Assembly (NCBI GenBank): GCA_913061265.1
Contig: CAJXVS010000004.1
Location: forward strand, 310,001 to 374,000
Reading direction: 5' to 3'
Length of the DNA stretch: 64,000 nucleotides
Origin: an uncultured Halobacteriovorax sp.
GTDB lineage: Bacteria; Bdellovibrionota; Bacteriovoracia; Bacteriovoracales; Bacteriovoracaceae
Shown: piece after piece, positions 1 through 9,231 of the stretch
How positions within the stretch are numbered: the stretch's first letter is position 1
Layout: the number at the start of each line of letters is the position of its first letter
The notes under the pieces: model-generated
Told to the model about the DNA's origin: nothing
Seen by the model: only the letters and a program-made list of their open reading frames with translations
The model's database searches: none
Position numbers and translations under genes: made by a program

Positions 1-2
1 CA

Positions 3-644
3 ATGAAGTGGGCATCCTTTCCTCTTCTCTTTTTAATCTGGCCTTATTTACTATTTCTTTTTCCCAAAAAAGATTTATTTCAAAGGCTAGTATCATTTCT
101 TCCCGCTTGGATTATTTTTGTGGCAGGCATCCTTATTTCGGCATTCATAATGCCGAGTCACTTTCAAGACTACATAAATATAATACTCTCGTTCGAAGCC
201 AACCTACTCCCTGTGGGGATTAGCCTAGGAACGAAAGTTCCCTTATGGCTCTCTAAGTTATTTCCTTTTCTACATTTGCTAGCTTCGCTTATCTTATATC
301 GATTATTTACTGATCAGTTTGGAAAGTGGAGAAAAGCATTCATCATTAATGCCATCTTTTCAGTAGGTATGATTTGTACGATGTTTGGGACTATCTGTTT
401 TCATTACAGGGTATTGATTATGCTCGGCTTTCTTCCCTTTCTCTTTTACTTAAAAGACGAGTTTGATTCAGCTGAGCAGCGCTCTATGCTTATATTTAAC
501 GGCTCTCTTGGCCTTCTTTTTCTTTTTAGAATTCTTGCATTTGAAACCGCTGGAATTGTTTACTCTTATCTTATTGTTTCTATGTATATTCTTATCTCTC
601 CATTTCTTTGGAGAAAGTTTTTTAAGAGCCTGAATATTACTTAG
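3..644 (+). CDS. Multi-pass membrane protein, possibly the C-terminal part of a polysaccharide polymerase/EpsG-like protein
   Basis: The reading frame encodes an almost entirely hydrophobic protein with about six or seven predicted membrane helices (roughly residues 5-20, 30-50, 75-98, 110-135, 137-150, 160-180 and 183-203). No soluble domain is visible. The first Met is at base 3 of the window, so the gene may begin upstream and this may be only its C-terminal part; no ribosome binding site can be seen. Its position next to sugar-nucleotide and glycosyltransferase genes suggests a role in polysaccharide assembly, such as a Wzy/EpsG-type polymerase, but I see no family-defining motif. The 3' end overlaps the convergent glycosyltransferase gene by 8 bases. 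Confidence 0.55.
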   Translation: MKWASFPLLFLIWPYLLFLFPKKDLFQRLVSFLPAWIIFVAGILISAFIMPSHFQDYINIILSFEANLLPVGISLGTKVPLWLSKLFPFLHLLASLILYRLFTDQFGKWRKAFIINAIFSVGMICTMFGTICFHYRVLIMLGFLPFLFYLKDEFDSAEQRSMLIFNGSLGLLFLFRILAFETAGIVYSYLIVSMYILISPFLWRKFFKSLNIT

Positions 645-1743
645 ATTTATCTTGGAATTTACTTAATACATATTCTTTTATATTTTTTTTAAAGATTTCT
701 TTAGAGAAGTCTTTCGCTCGGGCCAGCAACACTTCTCTATCAAAGCTCTTATCTTGAAAGCTATTAACGGCTTCTTCTAAGCTTTCAATCGAAGGTTCAT
801 CAAAAAAGACAGCCACATCTTCATTCAAAGTCTCAAGCACTCCACCGGCTCTATAAGCAATAACAGGCGTTCCACTGGCCATTGACTCAAGAGGAGTGAT
901 TCCAAAGTCCTCTACTCCAGGAAAGATCATCGCCTTAGCTCCCGCTAGGCAATTAACAACTTCTTCTCTGCTTATATTTCCAAGGAAACTAATATTATTA
1001 TTGGCCATCTCTTTCAATTCAGCTTCTTGTTGTCCAGATCCAATGATTCGTAAATTAAACCCAAGTTTATTAAAGGCACGAACAGCCAAATCCACTCTTT
1101 TATTTGGAGCGAAGGCCGTCACCATAATATAATAATCTTGTTTTTCAAGAGGGTTTGATTGAACAAATTGAAAGTCATCTAAATCAACAAAAGGATGAAT
1201 GACATCAGATTCTCTTTTATAGAATTTCGTCACACGTTCTTTAACGAAGGCGCTATTTGAAACAAAATAGTCCACATTTTGATTGGACTCTATATCCCAG
1301 TTCGTAAGGTAGTTCTTAAAAACCTTCATTCCAAGTCTTTGATAGAATGGGGCACCTGGACCAAAGTATGAGTCAAACTGATCGTACAAATATCTCATTG
1401 GGCTATGAATATAAGAAATATGGATCGAGCCTTTTGGTTTCTTAACTCCTTTTATCACACAGTGAGAACTTGATAAAACGACATCAGCTTCTTCAATGAT
1501 CTTTAGCCCATCTGCTGCCATGGGAAAAAGTGGTAAGAACTTTCTATACTGAGTGTAAACTGATGGAATAGAGTCCAAAAAAGAAGTTTCAATCTTTCTG
1601 TTCTCTATAGAAGAAGGAACACATCCTTTCTTATGAATAAGAGTGTAGATAGGAGCCTCTGGAAACATTTCACAAAAAACTTCGAGAACTCTTTCTCCTC
1701 CTCGAAAACCAGTCAACCAATCATGCAGCAACACTACTTTCAT
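637..1743 (-). CDS. Glycosyltransferase, GT4 family (GT-B fold)
   Basis: A cytoplasmic retaining glycosyltransferase of 368 residues, the usual length for GT4. The N-terminal acceptor half begins with a Rossmann strand and a glycine-rich loop (HDWLTGFRGGE). The C-terminal donor half carries the family E-x7-E motif (EDFGITPLE, residues 278-286), followed by SGTPVIAYRAGG, which binds the nucleotide-sugar. It is the last gene of a four-gene minus-strand operon with gmhB, a sugar-1-phosphate nucleotidyltransferase and an SDR epimerase, with 1 base between it and the epimerase gene. It therefore probably transfers the sugar made by that operon onto LPS or another surface glycan. Donor and acceptor cannot be read from the sequence. 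Confidence 0.9.
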   Translation of the reverse strand: MKVVLLHDWLTGFRGGERVLEVFCEMFPEAPIYTLIHKKGCVPSSIENRKIETSFLDSIPSVYTQYRKFLPLFPMAADGLKIIEEADVVLSSSHCVIKGVKKPKGSIHISYIHSPMRYLYDQFDSYFGPGAPFYQRLGMKVFKNYLTNWDIESNQNVDYFVSNSAFVKERVTKFYKRESDVIHPFVDLDDFQFVQSNPLEKQDYYIMVTAFAPNKRVDLAVRAFNKLGFNLRIIGSGQQEAELKEMANNNISFLGNISREEVVNCLAGAKAMIFPGVEDFGITPLESMASGTPVIAYRAGGVLETLNEDVAVFFDEPSIESLEEAVNSFQDKSFDREVLLARAKDFSKEIFKKNIKEYVLSKFQDKSK

Positions 1744-1744
1744 A

Positions 1745-2740
1745 TTACTTCTCTTTTAAGGCCTCAAACCAGGCTTTCGTTTCTCTTTCAATATCTTTAG
1801 AGGACCAAACGGGTGCTGAGGCCCAGTTATCAATATTTTCCAGCATAATTTCAATCCCTTTTTCAAAATCAACTTTAGGACACCAGCCAATACCTTTCCT
1901 AATTTTGGATATATCGGCGAAGGTGCAATCAGGCTCTCCTGGTCTTTTAGGAATAAATTCAATCTCTCCACCTAATAGCTCTACAAGGCGTAGAATTGAA
2001 TAATGGTTTCCAGAACCAATATTATAGACTTCATTTTCTTTTTTAGACTTGCTGGCCATAACAATCGCATCGACAACATCTGTTACAAAAGTAAAGTCTC
2101 TACTCTGCTTTCCATCACCTACTACAGTAAAGGCTTTACCTGCCAGTTTCTGTGCTAGGAAAACGCCAAAGACTGCACCATAAGTTCCCTTAGTTCTAGA
2201 TCTAGGTCCAAAAACATTAAAGAATCTAAGTGAGATCACTGGTATTTTATAAAGCTCTCCCCAATGTAAAACTAAATCTTCACCCATTTTCTTCGTTAAT
2301 GCGTAAGGATACATCGGTGAAATTAAATCCGTTTCTTTTGTTGGAAAGTTCTCAGGTAATCCGTAGCAGGAAGAACTAGCCGAATAAATAAATTTCTTTA
2401 TTTTTCCATGAGCCTTCACCGCTTCTAATACATTTAAAGTTCCAACTACGTTAGCCTTAAAATATTTTTCAGGGTTTTCAACACTCGGAACAATATCTGC
2501 AAGTGCCGCGAGATGAAATACAAATTCGGCATCTACGAGGGCATCTTTCAGCGCTTCTTTATCAATCGTGATGTCGATTTTTAAGATTTCTAAATTATTA
2601 TTCTCTTGGTGTTGCTGAATATTAGTAAGGCTACCTGTAGATAGATTATCTACAATAAGGACACTATGGCCGTCTTTTAGCAATGAATCGACAAGATGGC
2701 TTCCGATAAAACCGCAACCACCAATTACTACAGCCCTCAA
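1745..2740 (-). CDS. NAD-dependent sugar-nucleotide epimerase/dehydratase (extended SDR)
   Basis: An extended short-chain dehydrogenase/reductase of 331 residues. The N-terminal NAD-binding motif is GGCGFIGSHL (GxxGxxG). The catalytic Ser-Tyr-x3-Lys triad shows as SASSSCYG followed by YPYALTKK, and the RFFNVFGPR segment is typical of UDP-glucose 4-epimerase-like enzymes. The start is TTG, overlapping the upstream stop codon by 4 bases, with GAGGAG six bases upstream. Its place after a nucleotidyltransferase suggests it epimerises or dehydrates the activated sugar, perhaps an NDP-heptose. The exact substrate is not determinable. Confidence 0.88.
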   Translation of the reverse strand: MRAVVIGGCGFIGSHLVDSLLKDGHSVLIVDNLSTGSLTNIQQHQENNNLEILKIDITIDKEALKDALVDAEFVFHLAALADIVPSVENPEKYFKANVVGTLNVLEAVKAHGKIKKFIYSASSSCYGLPENFPTKETDLISPMYPYALTKKMGEDLVLHWGELYKIPVISLRFFNVFGPRSRTKGTYGAVFGVFLAQKLAGKAFTVVGDGKQSRDFTFVTDVVDAIVMASKSKKENEVYNIGSGNHYSILRLVELLGGEIEFIPKRPGEPDCTFADISKIRKGIGWCPKVDFEKGIEIMLENIDNWASAPVWSSKDIERETKAWFEALKEK

Positions 2741-3459
2741 GAGCTCTCCTCAGTTTTAAAATACTCTTTGGCCTGAAACAGCCTTTCTTCTGAGTCTATT
2801 GCAAATCTTTTTCCTAATAATTCTAAGCCAAAAAGTGATTCTTCTCTTACTAGGATAGGAAATATATCTTTAGGAAAGTCTACAGGAGAATCGGGTGGAA
2901 TAATACCCAACACGCTTGGGTTTAAACAATAAATGGCCGAGTTTACCCAAGAGTCCCCTTCCCAATCGTTTCGATCTTTATCTGTTGGCCTTTCAATAAT
3001 TTTATTAACAAGCCCACTCTTATCAATTGAGATCATAGAATTAGAGGAAGCTCTTTTATGTAAATAGATACTCGCCTGGGCAGAGTTCTTTACATGAAAT
3101 TCACCGATCCTAGAGAGGTCTTCATCCGTGACAATATCTCCATACAGAACATAAAAATAAGGTTGATCTTTTAGTTCATCTTCAAAGAGCTTTACCCCTC
3201 CAGCGGTTCCAGAGAGGGTCTCTTCTTTTTTGTACTTAATACGAACACCATATTGAGAACCATCTCCAAGCTTATCTACTATTTTTTCGCTAAGGTAGTT
3301 TAAATTGATGTAAATTTCTTTAACCCCGATCCGCTCAAGACTCTCGATTTGAAGTTCAACTATTGATTTATCTCCAATCATTAAAAGAGGTTTAGGAAGT
3401 TCATCTGTATGACTCCCTAATCTAGTACCGCGCCCAGCGCATAATATAACGGCCTTCAT
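2737..3459 (-). CDS. Sugar-1-phosphate nucleotidyltransferase (HddC-like)
   Basis: A 240-residue GT-A-fold nucleotidyltransferase. The N-terminal signature LCAGRGTRLG followed by LPKPLLMIGDKSIVE binds the NTP phosphates and the sugar phosphate. YGDIVTDED supplies a metal-binding Asp, and DWEGDSWVNSAIYCL is the usual sugar-binding segment. The size and the adjacent gmhB gene (ATGA overlap) fit HddC, which makes GDP-D-glycero-alpha-D-manno-heptose from heptose 1-phosphate. Related enzymes use other sugar phosphates and nucleotides, so the heptose assignment rests on context. Confidence 0.85.
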   Translation of the reverse strand: MKAVILCAGRGTRLGSHTDELPKPLLMIGDKSIVELQIESLERIGVKEIYINLNYLSEKIVDKLGDGSQYGVRIKYKKEETLSGTAGGVKLFEDELKDQPYFYVLYGDIVTDEDLSRIGEFHVKNSAQASIYLHKRASSNSMISIDKSGLVNKIIERPTDKDRNDWEGDSWVNSAIYCLNPSVLGIIPPDSPVDFPKDIFPILVREESLFGLELLGKRFAIDSEERLFQAKEYFKTEESS

Positions 3460-4037
3460 AGCGCCTCTAGAGTTTTAATAATTTCAACAAATGATGAAGC
3501 TCTTTTCCAAGGCAACTTATCTTTCTCTTCGATCTTTAGACTAGATTTAATAAGAGTGCTTTCGCTAAACTTACCCTCAAGTAAGATTGTTCTTACTCCC
3601 GCGAGGTTTCCAGCAATAACATCACTTAGACGATCACCTATAAAAAAGCTTTTTGATAAGTCTAGATTCAATTCTTTTGCAGCTTTTAACAACATTCCTG
3701 GCTTTGGCTTTCGGCATTCACAATCAATGCGATAGTCTTTTAAAGTTGCCTCAGGATGATGGGGACAGATATAGAGGCCATCAAATAATTTCTTACCGGC
3801 TAAGGATTCAACTGAATCTAAAATGAACTGGTTAAGCTCATTCATTTCTTTATAAGAAAGTAATCCTCTCGATACCACTGTTTGATTCGTCACTACGACA
3901 ATCTTATACCCTTCACTTTTAGCCCAGCTTAGGAACTTCTCAAGAGAGCTCAGAATGGAAATGTCATCACGCCGGCACAACAAGTGTACGTCCTCGATCA
4001 TCACCCCATCTCTATCTAAAAATATGCATTTTTCCAT
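3456..4037 (-). CDS. gmhB: D-glycero-D-manno-heptose 1,7-bisphosphate 7-phosphatase
   Basis: A HAD-superfamily histidinol-phosphatase-like enzyme that removes the 7-phosphate of heptose 1,7-bisphosphate. It has the nucleophile motif DRDGV, the VVTNQTVVSRG motif, the Cys/His zinc site (CPHHPE...DCECRKPKPGM) and the final FIGDRLSDV motif. The ATG at 4037 places DRDGV near residue 8, as is normal for GmhB. A longer GTG form from 4061 is possible but lacks a better ribosome site. It is the first gene of the minus-strand operon, and gmhA lies 6 kb away in the same locus. The gene for the intermediate kinase is not recognisable nearby. Confidence 0.88.
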   Translation of the reverse strand: MEKCIFLDRDGVMIEDVHLLCRRDDISILSSLEKFLSWAKSEGYKIVVVTNQTVVSRGLLSYKEMNELNQFILDSVESLAGKKLFDGLYICPHHPEATLKDYRIDCECRKPKPGMLLKAAKELNLDLSKSFFIGDRLSDVIAGNLAGVRTILLEGKFSESTLIKSSLKIEEKDKLPWKRASSFVEIIKTLEAL

Positions 4038-4160
4038 TCGTCCCAACGTGTCAAAAGACACTCTATTTTATCTAATGCCATCAGTAATTCAACCCCTGAG
4101 CTATGCTTCTACCTCTTCAGGCGTTATCATTCTAATGCCCTAAATAATCAGGACTTACAT

Positions 4161-5138
4161 ATGAAGATTTTAGTAACAGGTGGTGGTGGCTACGTTGGCT
4201 CATCTTTAATTCCTAAACTTCTAACTTGTGGCCATGAAGTTACAGTCCTTGATCTGTTCCTATACGGGTCAGATGTCCTAGATAAACACCCTCATTTAAA
4301 ATGTATAGCTGGAGATATCAGAGACGAAGCCATATTGAAAAAGTCTCTAGAAGCTGTAGATGCTGTCATACACCTAGCTTGTATTTCCAATGATCCTAGC
4401 TTTGAATTAAACCCCACTCTTGGTAAAGAAGTTAATTTCGATGCCTTTGAACCTCTCGTCAAGCTCTCTAAAAGCGCTGGAGTCAAGCGCTTCATCTATG
4501 CCTCTTCATCAAGTGTCTACGGAGTAAAGTCTGAAAGAAATGTTGTCGAAACGAGTGAACTAGAACCACTCACTGACTATTCAAAATACAAGGCTCTTTG
4601 TGAAAAAGTTTTATCAACCTATCAATCAAAAGATTTTACTACCGTCACAATTCGCCCCGCTACAGTATGTGGGTATTCAAGAAGGCAAAGATTAGATGTA
4701 GTCGTTAATATTCTTACAAATCATGCTTATCATAATAGAAAGATTAAAATCTTTGGCGGCGATCAACTTCGACCAAATATCCATATTGAGGATATGACTA
4801 ATCTCTACGTTCTTTTATTGGATATTGAAGAATCAAAGATCGCAGGCAAGATCTTTAATGCTGGTGGTGAAAACCTCAAGGTGAGTGAAATCGCTGAGAT
4901 TGTTAAACAAAAATTAGGTCCAAACATAGAGTTAGAAAGGACCCCAACCGATGATATTAGAAGCTATCATATATGTTCAGAAAAATTATCTAGAGAGCTA
5001 GGATTCACTCCTTCGAGAGGAGTCCTCGACGCTGTCTCGGATTTAGAAAAAGCCTTTAAAGAAGGGCTACTACCAAATGCCCTTAATGACTCTAAGTACT
5101 TCAATGTTAAATTAATGAATGAAGTAAACCTGAGGTAA
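4161..5138 (+). CDS. NAD-dependent epimerase/dehydratase (extended SDR)
   Basis: A second extended SDR enzyme of 325 residues, distinct from the one at 1745-2740. It has VTGGGGYVGSSL at the N-terminus, the Ser segment YASSSSVYG, and a YxxxK pair in DYSKYK. The segment FGGDQLRPNIHIEDM is typical of sugar-nucleotide epimerases and dehydratases. It starts with ATG after AGGA seven bases upstream and heads a plus-strand operon that runs to 10301. The gene diverges from gmhB, so promoters for both operons must lie in the 123-base gap. Substrate unknown. Confidence 0.87.
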   Translation: MKILVTGGGGYVGSSLIPKLLTCGHEVTVLDLFLYGSDVLDKHPHLKCIAGDIRDEAILKKSLEAVDAVIHLACISNDPSFELNPTLGKEVNFDAFEPLVKLSKSAGVKRFIYASSSSVYGVKSERNVVETSELEPLTDYSKYKALCEKVLSTYQSKDFTTVTIRPATVCGYSRRQRLDVVVNILTNHAYHNRKIKIFGGDQLRPNIHIEDMTNLYVLLLDIEESKIAGKIFNAGGENLKVSEIAEIVKQKLGPNIELERTPTDDIRSYHICSEKLSRELGFTPSRGVLDAVSDLEKAFKEGLLPNALNDSKYFNVKLMNEVNLR

Positions 5139-6715
5139 TGGTGAAAGGTCTGAGAATAGGTATCGATTTTGATAATACTCTTGTTTCTTACGACAAACTT
5201 TTTAAGCAGATAATAAAATCTAAAAAGTGGCCTCTTGCCAAGGGTGAAGCGACTAAGGAGCAGTTAAAAAAGGTTTTACTCAGTTCAGAGCCTAATGATC
5301 TAAAGTGGCAAGAAATACAATCAATGGCCTATGGAACAGAGCATATGCTTAAGGCTAAAAGCTTTGACGGAGCTCTTGAGTGCATAAAGTTTCTAAAGAG
5401 ATCTGGATGTGAAGTCTATATAGTTAGTCACAAGTCTAAGAAGTCCCATTTTGATGAATCAAAAGATTTACATGAGTTCGCTAAGAAATGGATCAAAGAA
5501 AATAATATTCATAAAGTAATCAGTTTAAAAAATATCTTTTTTGAAGAGACTCTCGAAAAAAAGAATAACCGAATAAAGGAAATCAACTGCCATTTCTTTA
5601 TTGATGACTTAGAAAAGGTCTTCAAACACCCCTCTTTTCCTAGTTCCTGTATTCCCATTTTATTTTCTAAGAATAAAATGGATTCATTAGTTACATTAAC
5701 GAATTGGAATCTTATAACTCATTACTTTGAATCTCTTTTCACGATCGATTGCAGAACCTTTAAGGCTTTGCTTAAAAGTGAATTAAAATATATCCGTCCC
5801 TTAAACATAAAAGGAAACAACAGAGTCTTTTTATTAATGAGTAAGGCACATTTAAAAACAGTCTTAAAAGTTTTTGCTACATCAGATAAAAAAGGCCGAG
5901 AAGTTTCCGCATTAAAGTATTACGCAAATGAGGAATCTTTAAACGCTCCACATTTAATCGATGAGCTTAAAGGTCACCCCGCTCTTATAATGGAGTACGT
6001 GGGTGAGCATAAGAGTGATTCTTCCTATGAGGTTGAAAAAGTCGCAGGACCAATCCTCGCCCTTGAACATAAAAATATAAATGAGTTAAATTGGGCTAAG
6101 GACGCAAGAACTTCTTTGGTGGACTATTTCCTCTCTATTGAAAAAAGATTACTAGCGCTAGATAAAAACCTCTTTAAGCACGCGCCTACTCTTCATCACA
6201 AGATCATTAACTTAAAAGAAGTTATTCTAAACTTAGTCCTCTTAGAGTCCAATGATCTTAGCTTGGATCTTAGAAAAAAATTCTCAGCTGACCAACTGAT
6301 CCCAAGTCCATCAGACTTCGGTCTTCATAATATGCTCTTTGATAAAGAGAATTTACACTTTATTGATTTTGAGTTCTTTGGAAAAGACGATCCTGTTAAG
6401 CTCTGGTTGGACTTTCTCTATCACGAAGGCTTTTCACTACCTAAAGATAAGCGAAGCGAAATAGTCAGCTATTATCTAAAAAATTCCAAGATTGAAGGCC
6501 TAAAGCAGAGGTTTAATTTGGTTCAACCTCTGATTCAATTTGAATGGATTCTCATAGTACTAAACGCACTCAACACCGAGCAGCAAAAAAGAAGATCAAA
6601 ACTCTTCCCTCACCTAGATATAGAATCTCTATCCCGATCGAGATTGCAAAGAGCAACTCAAATGCTAAACTCTCTTAGCAAAGAGTTGATCAATTATGGA
6701 ACAAAAGAACTTTGA
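5138..6715 (+). CDS. Fusion: HAD-like phosphatase domain plus APH/choline-kinase-like domain
   Basis: Two unrelated domains are joined in 525 residues. Residues about 1-190 are HAD-like, with motif I GIDFDNTL, a Ser motif (VSHKSKKSH) and an acidic motif FFIDDLEK. Residues about 230-480 resemble the aminoglycoside phosphotransferase/choline kinase fold, with the catalytic loop PSDFGLHNML (D and N kept, the usual leading His replaced) and the Mg-binding IDFEFFG. It overlaps the upstream stop by one base and the transketolase gene by 20 bases, so it belongs to the operon. It could be a sugar phosphatase with a small-molecule kinase; this would suit a locus where a heptose kinase is otherwise missing. 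The function is inference. Confidence 0.75.
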   Translation: MVKGLRIGIDFDNTLVSYDKLFKQIIKSKKWPLAKGEATKEQLKKVLLSSEPNDLKWQEIQSMAYGTEHMLKAKSFDGALECIKFLKRSGCEVYIVSHKSKKSHFDESKDLHEFAKKWIKENNIHKVISLKNIFFEETLEKKNNRIKEINCHFFIDDLEKVFKHPSFPSSCIPILFSKNKMDSLVTLTNWNLITHYFESLFTIDCRTFKALLKSELKYIRPLNIKGNNRVFLLMSKAHLKTVLKVFATSDKKGREVSALKYYANEESLNAPHLIDELKGHPALIMEYVGEHKSDSSYEVEKVAGPILALEHKNINELNWAKDARTSLVDYFLSIEKRLLALDKNLFKHAPTLHHKIINLKEVILNLVLLESNDLSLDLRKKFSADQLIPSPSDFGLHNMLFDKENLHFIDFEFFGKDDPVKLWLDFLYHEGFSLPKDKRSEIVSYYLKNSKIEGLKQRFNLVQPLIQFEWILIVLNALNTEQQKRRSKLFPHLDIESLSRSRLQRATQMLNSLSKELINYGTKEL

Positions 6716-7520
6716 AAAGAGATGCCTTCAAACTCGCTTAGATGTTGTTGAAATGGCGAGACACGGAAGAAGAGGACATATTGCTTCCTCTTTTTCTATC
6801 GTTGAATCGCTTGTCATCCTTTTTGACTATATTTTAAACCTTAATCCCAAGGATCCTACTTGGGATGATCGTGACCGCTTTATTTTGAGTAAAGGCCACG
6901 GATGCATGTCCTACTATTCAGTCTTGGCAAGAAAAGGGTTTTTCCCAACTTCAGAGTTTGAAGGCTTCTGTAAACTAGACGGTAACCTTGGTGGTCATCC
7001 TACAAAAGAAAAGATTCCCGGCTGCGAAGCCTCAACGGGATCTCTCGGGCACGGACTCTCTATTGGAGTGGGTATCGCTCTCAATGCAAAGATTGATAAA
7101 CGAAATTCAAAATGCTTTGTCTTAGTTGGTGATGGTGAGTGCAACGAAGGCTCAATCTGGGAAGCTGCTTTATCCGCCTCTCAAAATAAGCTTAACAACC
7201 TAATCGTGCTAGTTGATTACAACAAGTATCAATCTTACGGGAAAACAGAAGAGGTTTGTTCACTAGAGCCCCTTACTGATAAGTGGAAGGCCTTTGGTTT
7301 TGATACTCATGAAGTTGATATGCAAAAGAGCCCCTTAGATCTAAAAACCTTATTAGAAAACGTTGGCGAGAACTCTGAGAAACCAACAGCCGTCATCTTG
7401 CATACAATAAAAGGCCAAGGTGTAAGCTTTATGGAGGGAGACTTAAAGTACCACCATATGTCTAAGATCACCGATGAAACCCTCGACTCTATTAAGTCAA
7501 CTCTCAATGGTGATAAATGA
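6696..7520 (+). CDS. Transketolase, N-terminal (pyrophosphate-binding) subunit
   Basis: A 274-residue protein matching the first half of transketolase. It has FILSKGHG, GSLGHGLSIGVGIALN and the thiamine-diphosphate/Mg motif beginning GDGECNEG and ending VDYNK. The start lies inside the end of the preceding gene, and its stop overlaps the next gene (ATGA), so the two transketolase halves are translationally coupled. Split transketolases of this type transfer two-carbon units between sugar phosphates. Within a polysaccharide operon they more likely make a ketose precursor for a special sugar than serve the central pentose pathway. Confidence 0.93.
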   Translation: MEQKNFEKRCLQTRLDVVEMARHGRRGHIASSFSIVESLVILFDYILNLNPKDPTWDDRDRFILSKGHGCMSYYSVLARKGFFPTSEFEGFCKLDGNLGGHPTKEKIPGCEASTGSLGHGLSIGVGIALNAKIDKRNSKCFVLVGDGECNEGSIWEAALSASQNKLNNLIVLVDYNKYQSYGKTEEVCSLEPLTDKWKAFGFDTHEVDMQKSPLDLKTLLENVGENSEKPTAVILHTIKGQGVSFMEGDLKYHHMSKITDETLDSIKSTLNGDK

Positions 7521-8452
7521 GAAAAAGAGGACTCTTAGAAATATTCAACCTAGCAAAAAAGAATAATAAGATTATCTTTCTAGGGTCTGACTTAGGTCAT
7601 AAGACTTTGGATGACTTCAAAGAAGCATGCCCTAATCAATTCTATATGGAAGGAATAAGCGAACAAAACATAGTTGGAATGGCCGCAGGCCTGGCTCAGG
7701 AAGGTAAGATAGTATACATCAACACCATAGCTACTTTTTTAACACGAAGATGTTTTGATCAAATAGCCATGGATGTCGCTACTGGAAATCACAATGTAAG
7801 GCTTTACGCTAATGGTGGAGGTGTTGTATACGCTCCTCTTGGGCCAACTCATCTAGCCGTAGATGATATTGCCCTCATGAGAAGTATTCCTGGCATGACC
7901 ATTGTCCATCCCTCCGACTCTGAAGAGATGGCACGATTAATAAAGGCCTCTGAGAAATGGCAAGGACCTATCTATATAAGGCTTTGCCGAGGTGGTGAAA
8001 CTCAAACCTCTCAAGCAGAAAACGGTTTTGAAATTGGTAAGGCCATTACTCTCAAAGAATCGGGAGAAATTACTATCTGCGCTACAGGAGTGATGGTTTA
8101 TAGGGCCTTAGAGGTGGCGAAGAAACTTGAAGAAGAATTTAAGATTCAAGTTGGAGTAATAAATATTCATTCGATTGCTCCTTTAGATAAACCAGCTATT
8201 GAAGAAGCTGCAAAGCGTTCATCTCTTATCGTAACCTTTGAAGAACATAATATAACAGGTGGACTAGGTTCTGCTGTTGGAGAAGTTCTGTCGGAGTCAC
8301 TCCTCCCTAATAGACCTTCTTTTAAAAGATATGGGTTTCCAGATTGTTACCCTGATAAATACGGTCAACAGGATTTAATTATTTCTCATTATGGTTTAGA
8401 TACCGAAACTCTTACAAAGAAAGTATCCAAGCTTTATAGGAGTCTAAATTGA
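7517..8452 (+). CDS. Transketolase, C-terminal (pyrimidine-binding) subunit
   Basis: A 311-residue partner of the preceding gene. The conserved catalytic Glu that activates the thiamine lies in FYMEGISEQNIVGMAAGLA. GPTHLAVDD and the C-terminal transketolase domain (INIHSIAPLD, VTFEEHNITGGLGSAV) complete the enzyme. Together the halves total 585 residues, somewhat shorter than single-chain transketolase (about 660) and normal for split forms. Its stop overlaps the TTG start of the oxygenase gene. Confidence 0.93.
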   Translation: MRKRGLLEIFNLAKKNNKIIFLGSDLGHKTLDDFKEACPNQFYMEGISEQNIVGMAAGLAQEGKIVYINTIATFLTRRCFDQIAMDVATGNHNVRLYANGGGVVYAPLGPTHLAVDDIALMRSIPGMTIVHPSDSEEMARLIKASEKWQGPIYIRLCRGGETQTSQAENGFEIGKAITLKESGEITICATGVMVYRALEVAKKLEEEFKIQVGVINIHSIAPLDKPAIEEAAKRSSLIVTFEEHNITGGLGSAVGEVLSESLLPNRPSFKRYGFPDCYPDKYGQQDLIISHYGLDTETLTKKVSKLYRSLN

Positions 8453-9231
8453 ATCTAAAAGACTCTTTTCAATCTTCTAAAGAAAAAGAAATATCTGATG
8501 CCTTTCTTAAAGATGGATACTATATCTTCAAATTAGAAGACAATGAGGCTTTAGACCATTTAAAGTCAAAGTTGATTGATTCGATTTTAGGAACTGAAGA
8601 ACTAGAAAAGATTCACCTCTCGACAAGTACAAGCGATATAAACAAAGTTCGTCTCGCGTCTATTTCGAAAATAAACTCTTCAAGAGACTTCTCACCTTCA
8701 CTCTATCATTTAGCAAAGCCTGTTCTCGACATTCTAGTTGGCAATGAGCTTGTAATGCAAAGAACAGTTAATCTAAGTATCCAAATGCCAAACGATGATA
8801 GCTCTCTCTTACCGATCCATACAGATGTTTGGTCTGGAAACTCTCCTTATGAAGTAGTCTTATGGTTACCTTTTGTTAACTGCTCTAAAACTAATTCAAT
8901 GTTTATTCTACCAAGAGAAAAGTCCCTCTCCGTCTTAGAGAACTATTCTGAGTACAAAGACTTAACAACTGAAGAGTTCTTCAAGAGAGTTGAAAGTGAC
9001 CTCCTCTTTTTGGATGTTCCTTACGGAAGTGCCGTCATCTTTAGTCATACTCTTTTTCACGGAAATAGAACTAATAGTGAGCCTGATACAAGAGTAAGTA
9101 TAAATGTCCGGTTTAAATCAGTCCTAAGCCCTTATGGTAGCAAGGGGCTTGGAGAATCATTTAGACCCATATCTCTAAAGCCTGCAACTCAAATAGGGCT
9201 TGATTACCAAGATAGGAACAACTCCCTATGA
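8449..9231 (+). CDS. 2-oxoglutarate/Fe(II) oxygenase of the sporadic carbohydrate cluster type
   Basis: A 260-residue phytanoyl-CoA-hydroxylase-like protein. The iron site can be read as HTD (in LPIHTDVW) plus a distal His in SHTLFHGNRT. The following Arg in DTRVSINVRF would bind 2-oxoglutarate. The start is TTG, overlapping the transketolase stop (TTGA), and its own stop overlaps the next gene (ATGA). From memory, families of this kind (sporadic carbohydrate cluster 2OG-Fe(II) oxygenases) occur beside LIC12192-like proteins in Leptospira and other polysaccharide loci, exactly as here. The likely role is oxidation of a sugar or sugar-linked group; the substrate is unknown. Confidence 0.8.
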   Translation: MNLKDSFQSSKEKEISDAFLKDGYYIFKLEDNEALDHLKSKLIDSILGTEELEKIHLSTSTSDINKVRLASISKINSSRDFSPSLYHLAKPVLDILVGNELVMQRTVNLSIQMPNDDSSLLPIHTDVWSGNSPYEVVLWLPFVNCSKTNSMFILPREKSLSVLENYSEYKDLTTEEFFKRVESDLLFLDVPYGSAVIFSHTLFHGNRTNSEPDTRVSINVRFKSVLSPYGSKGLGESFRPISLKPATQIGLDYQDRNNSL

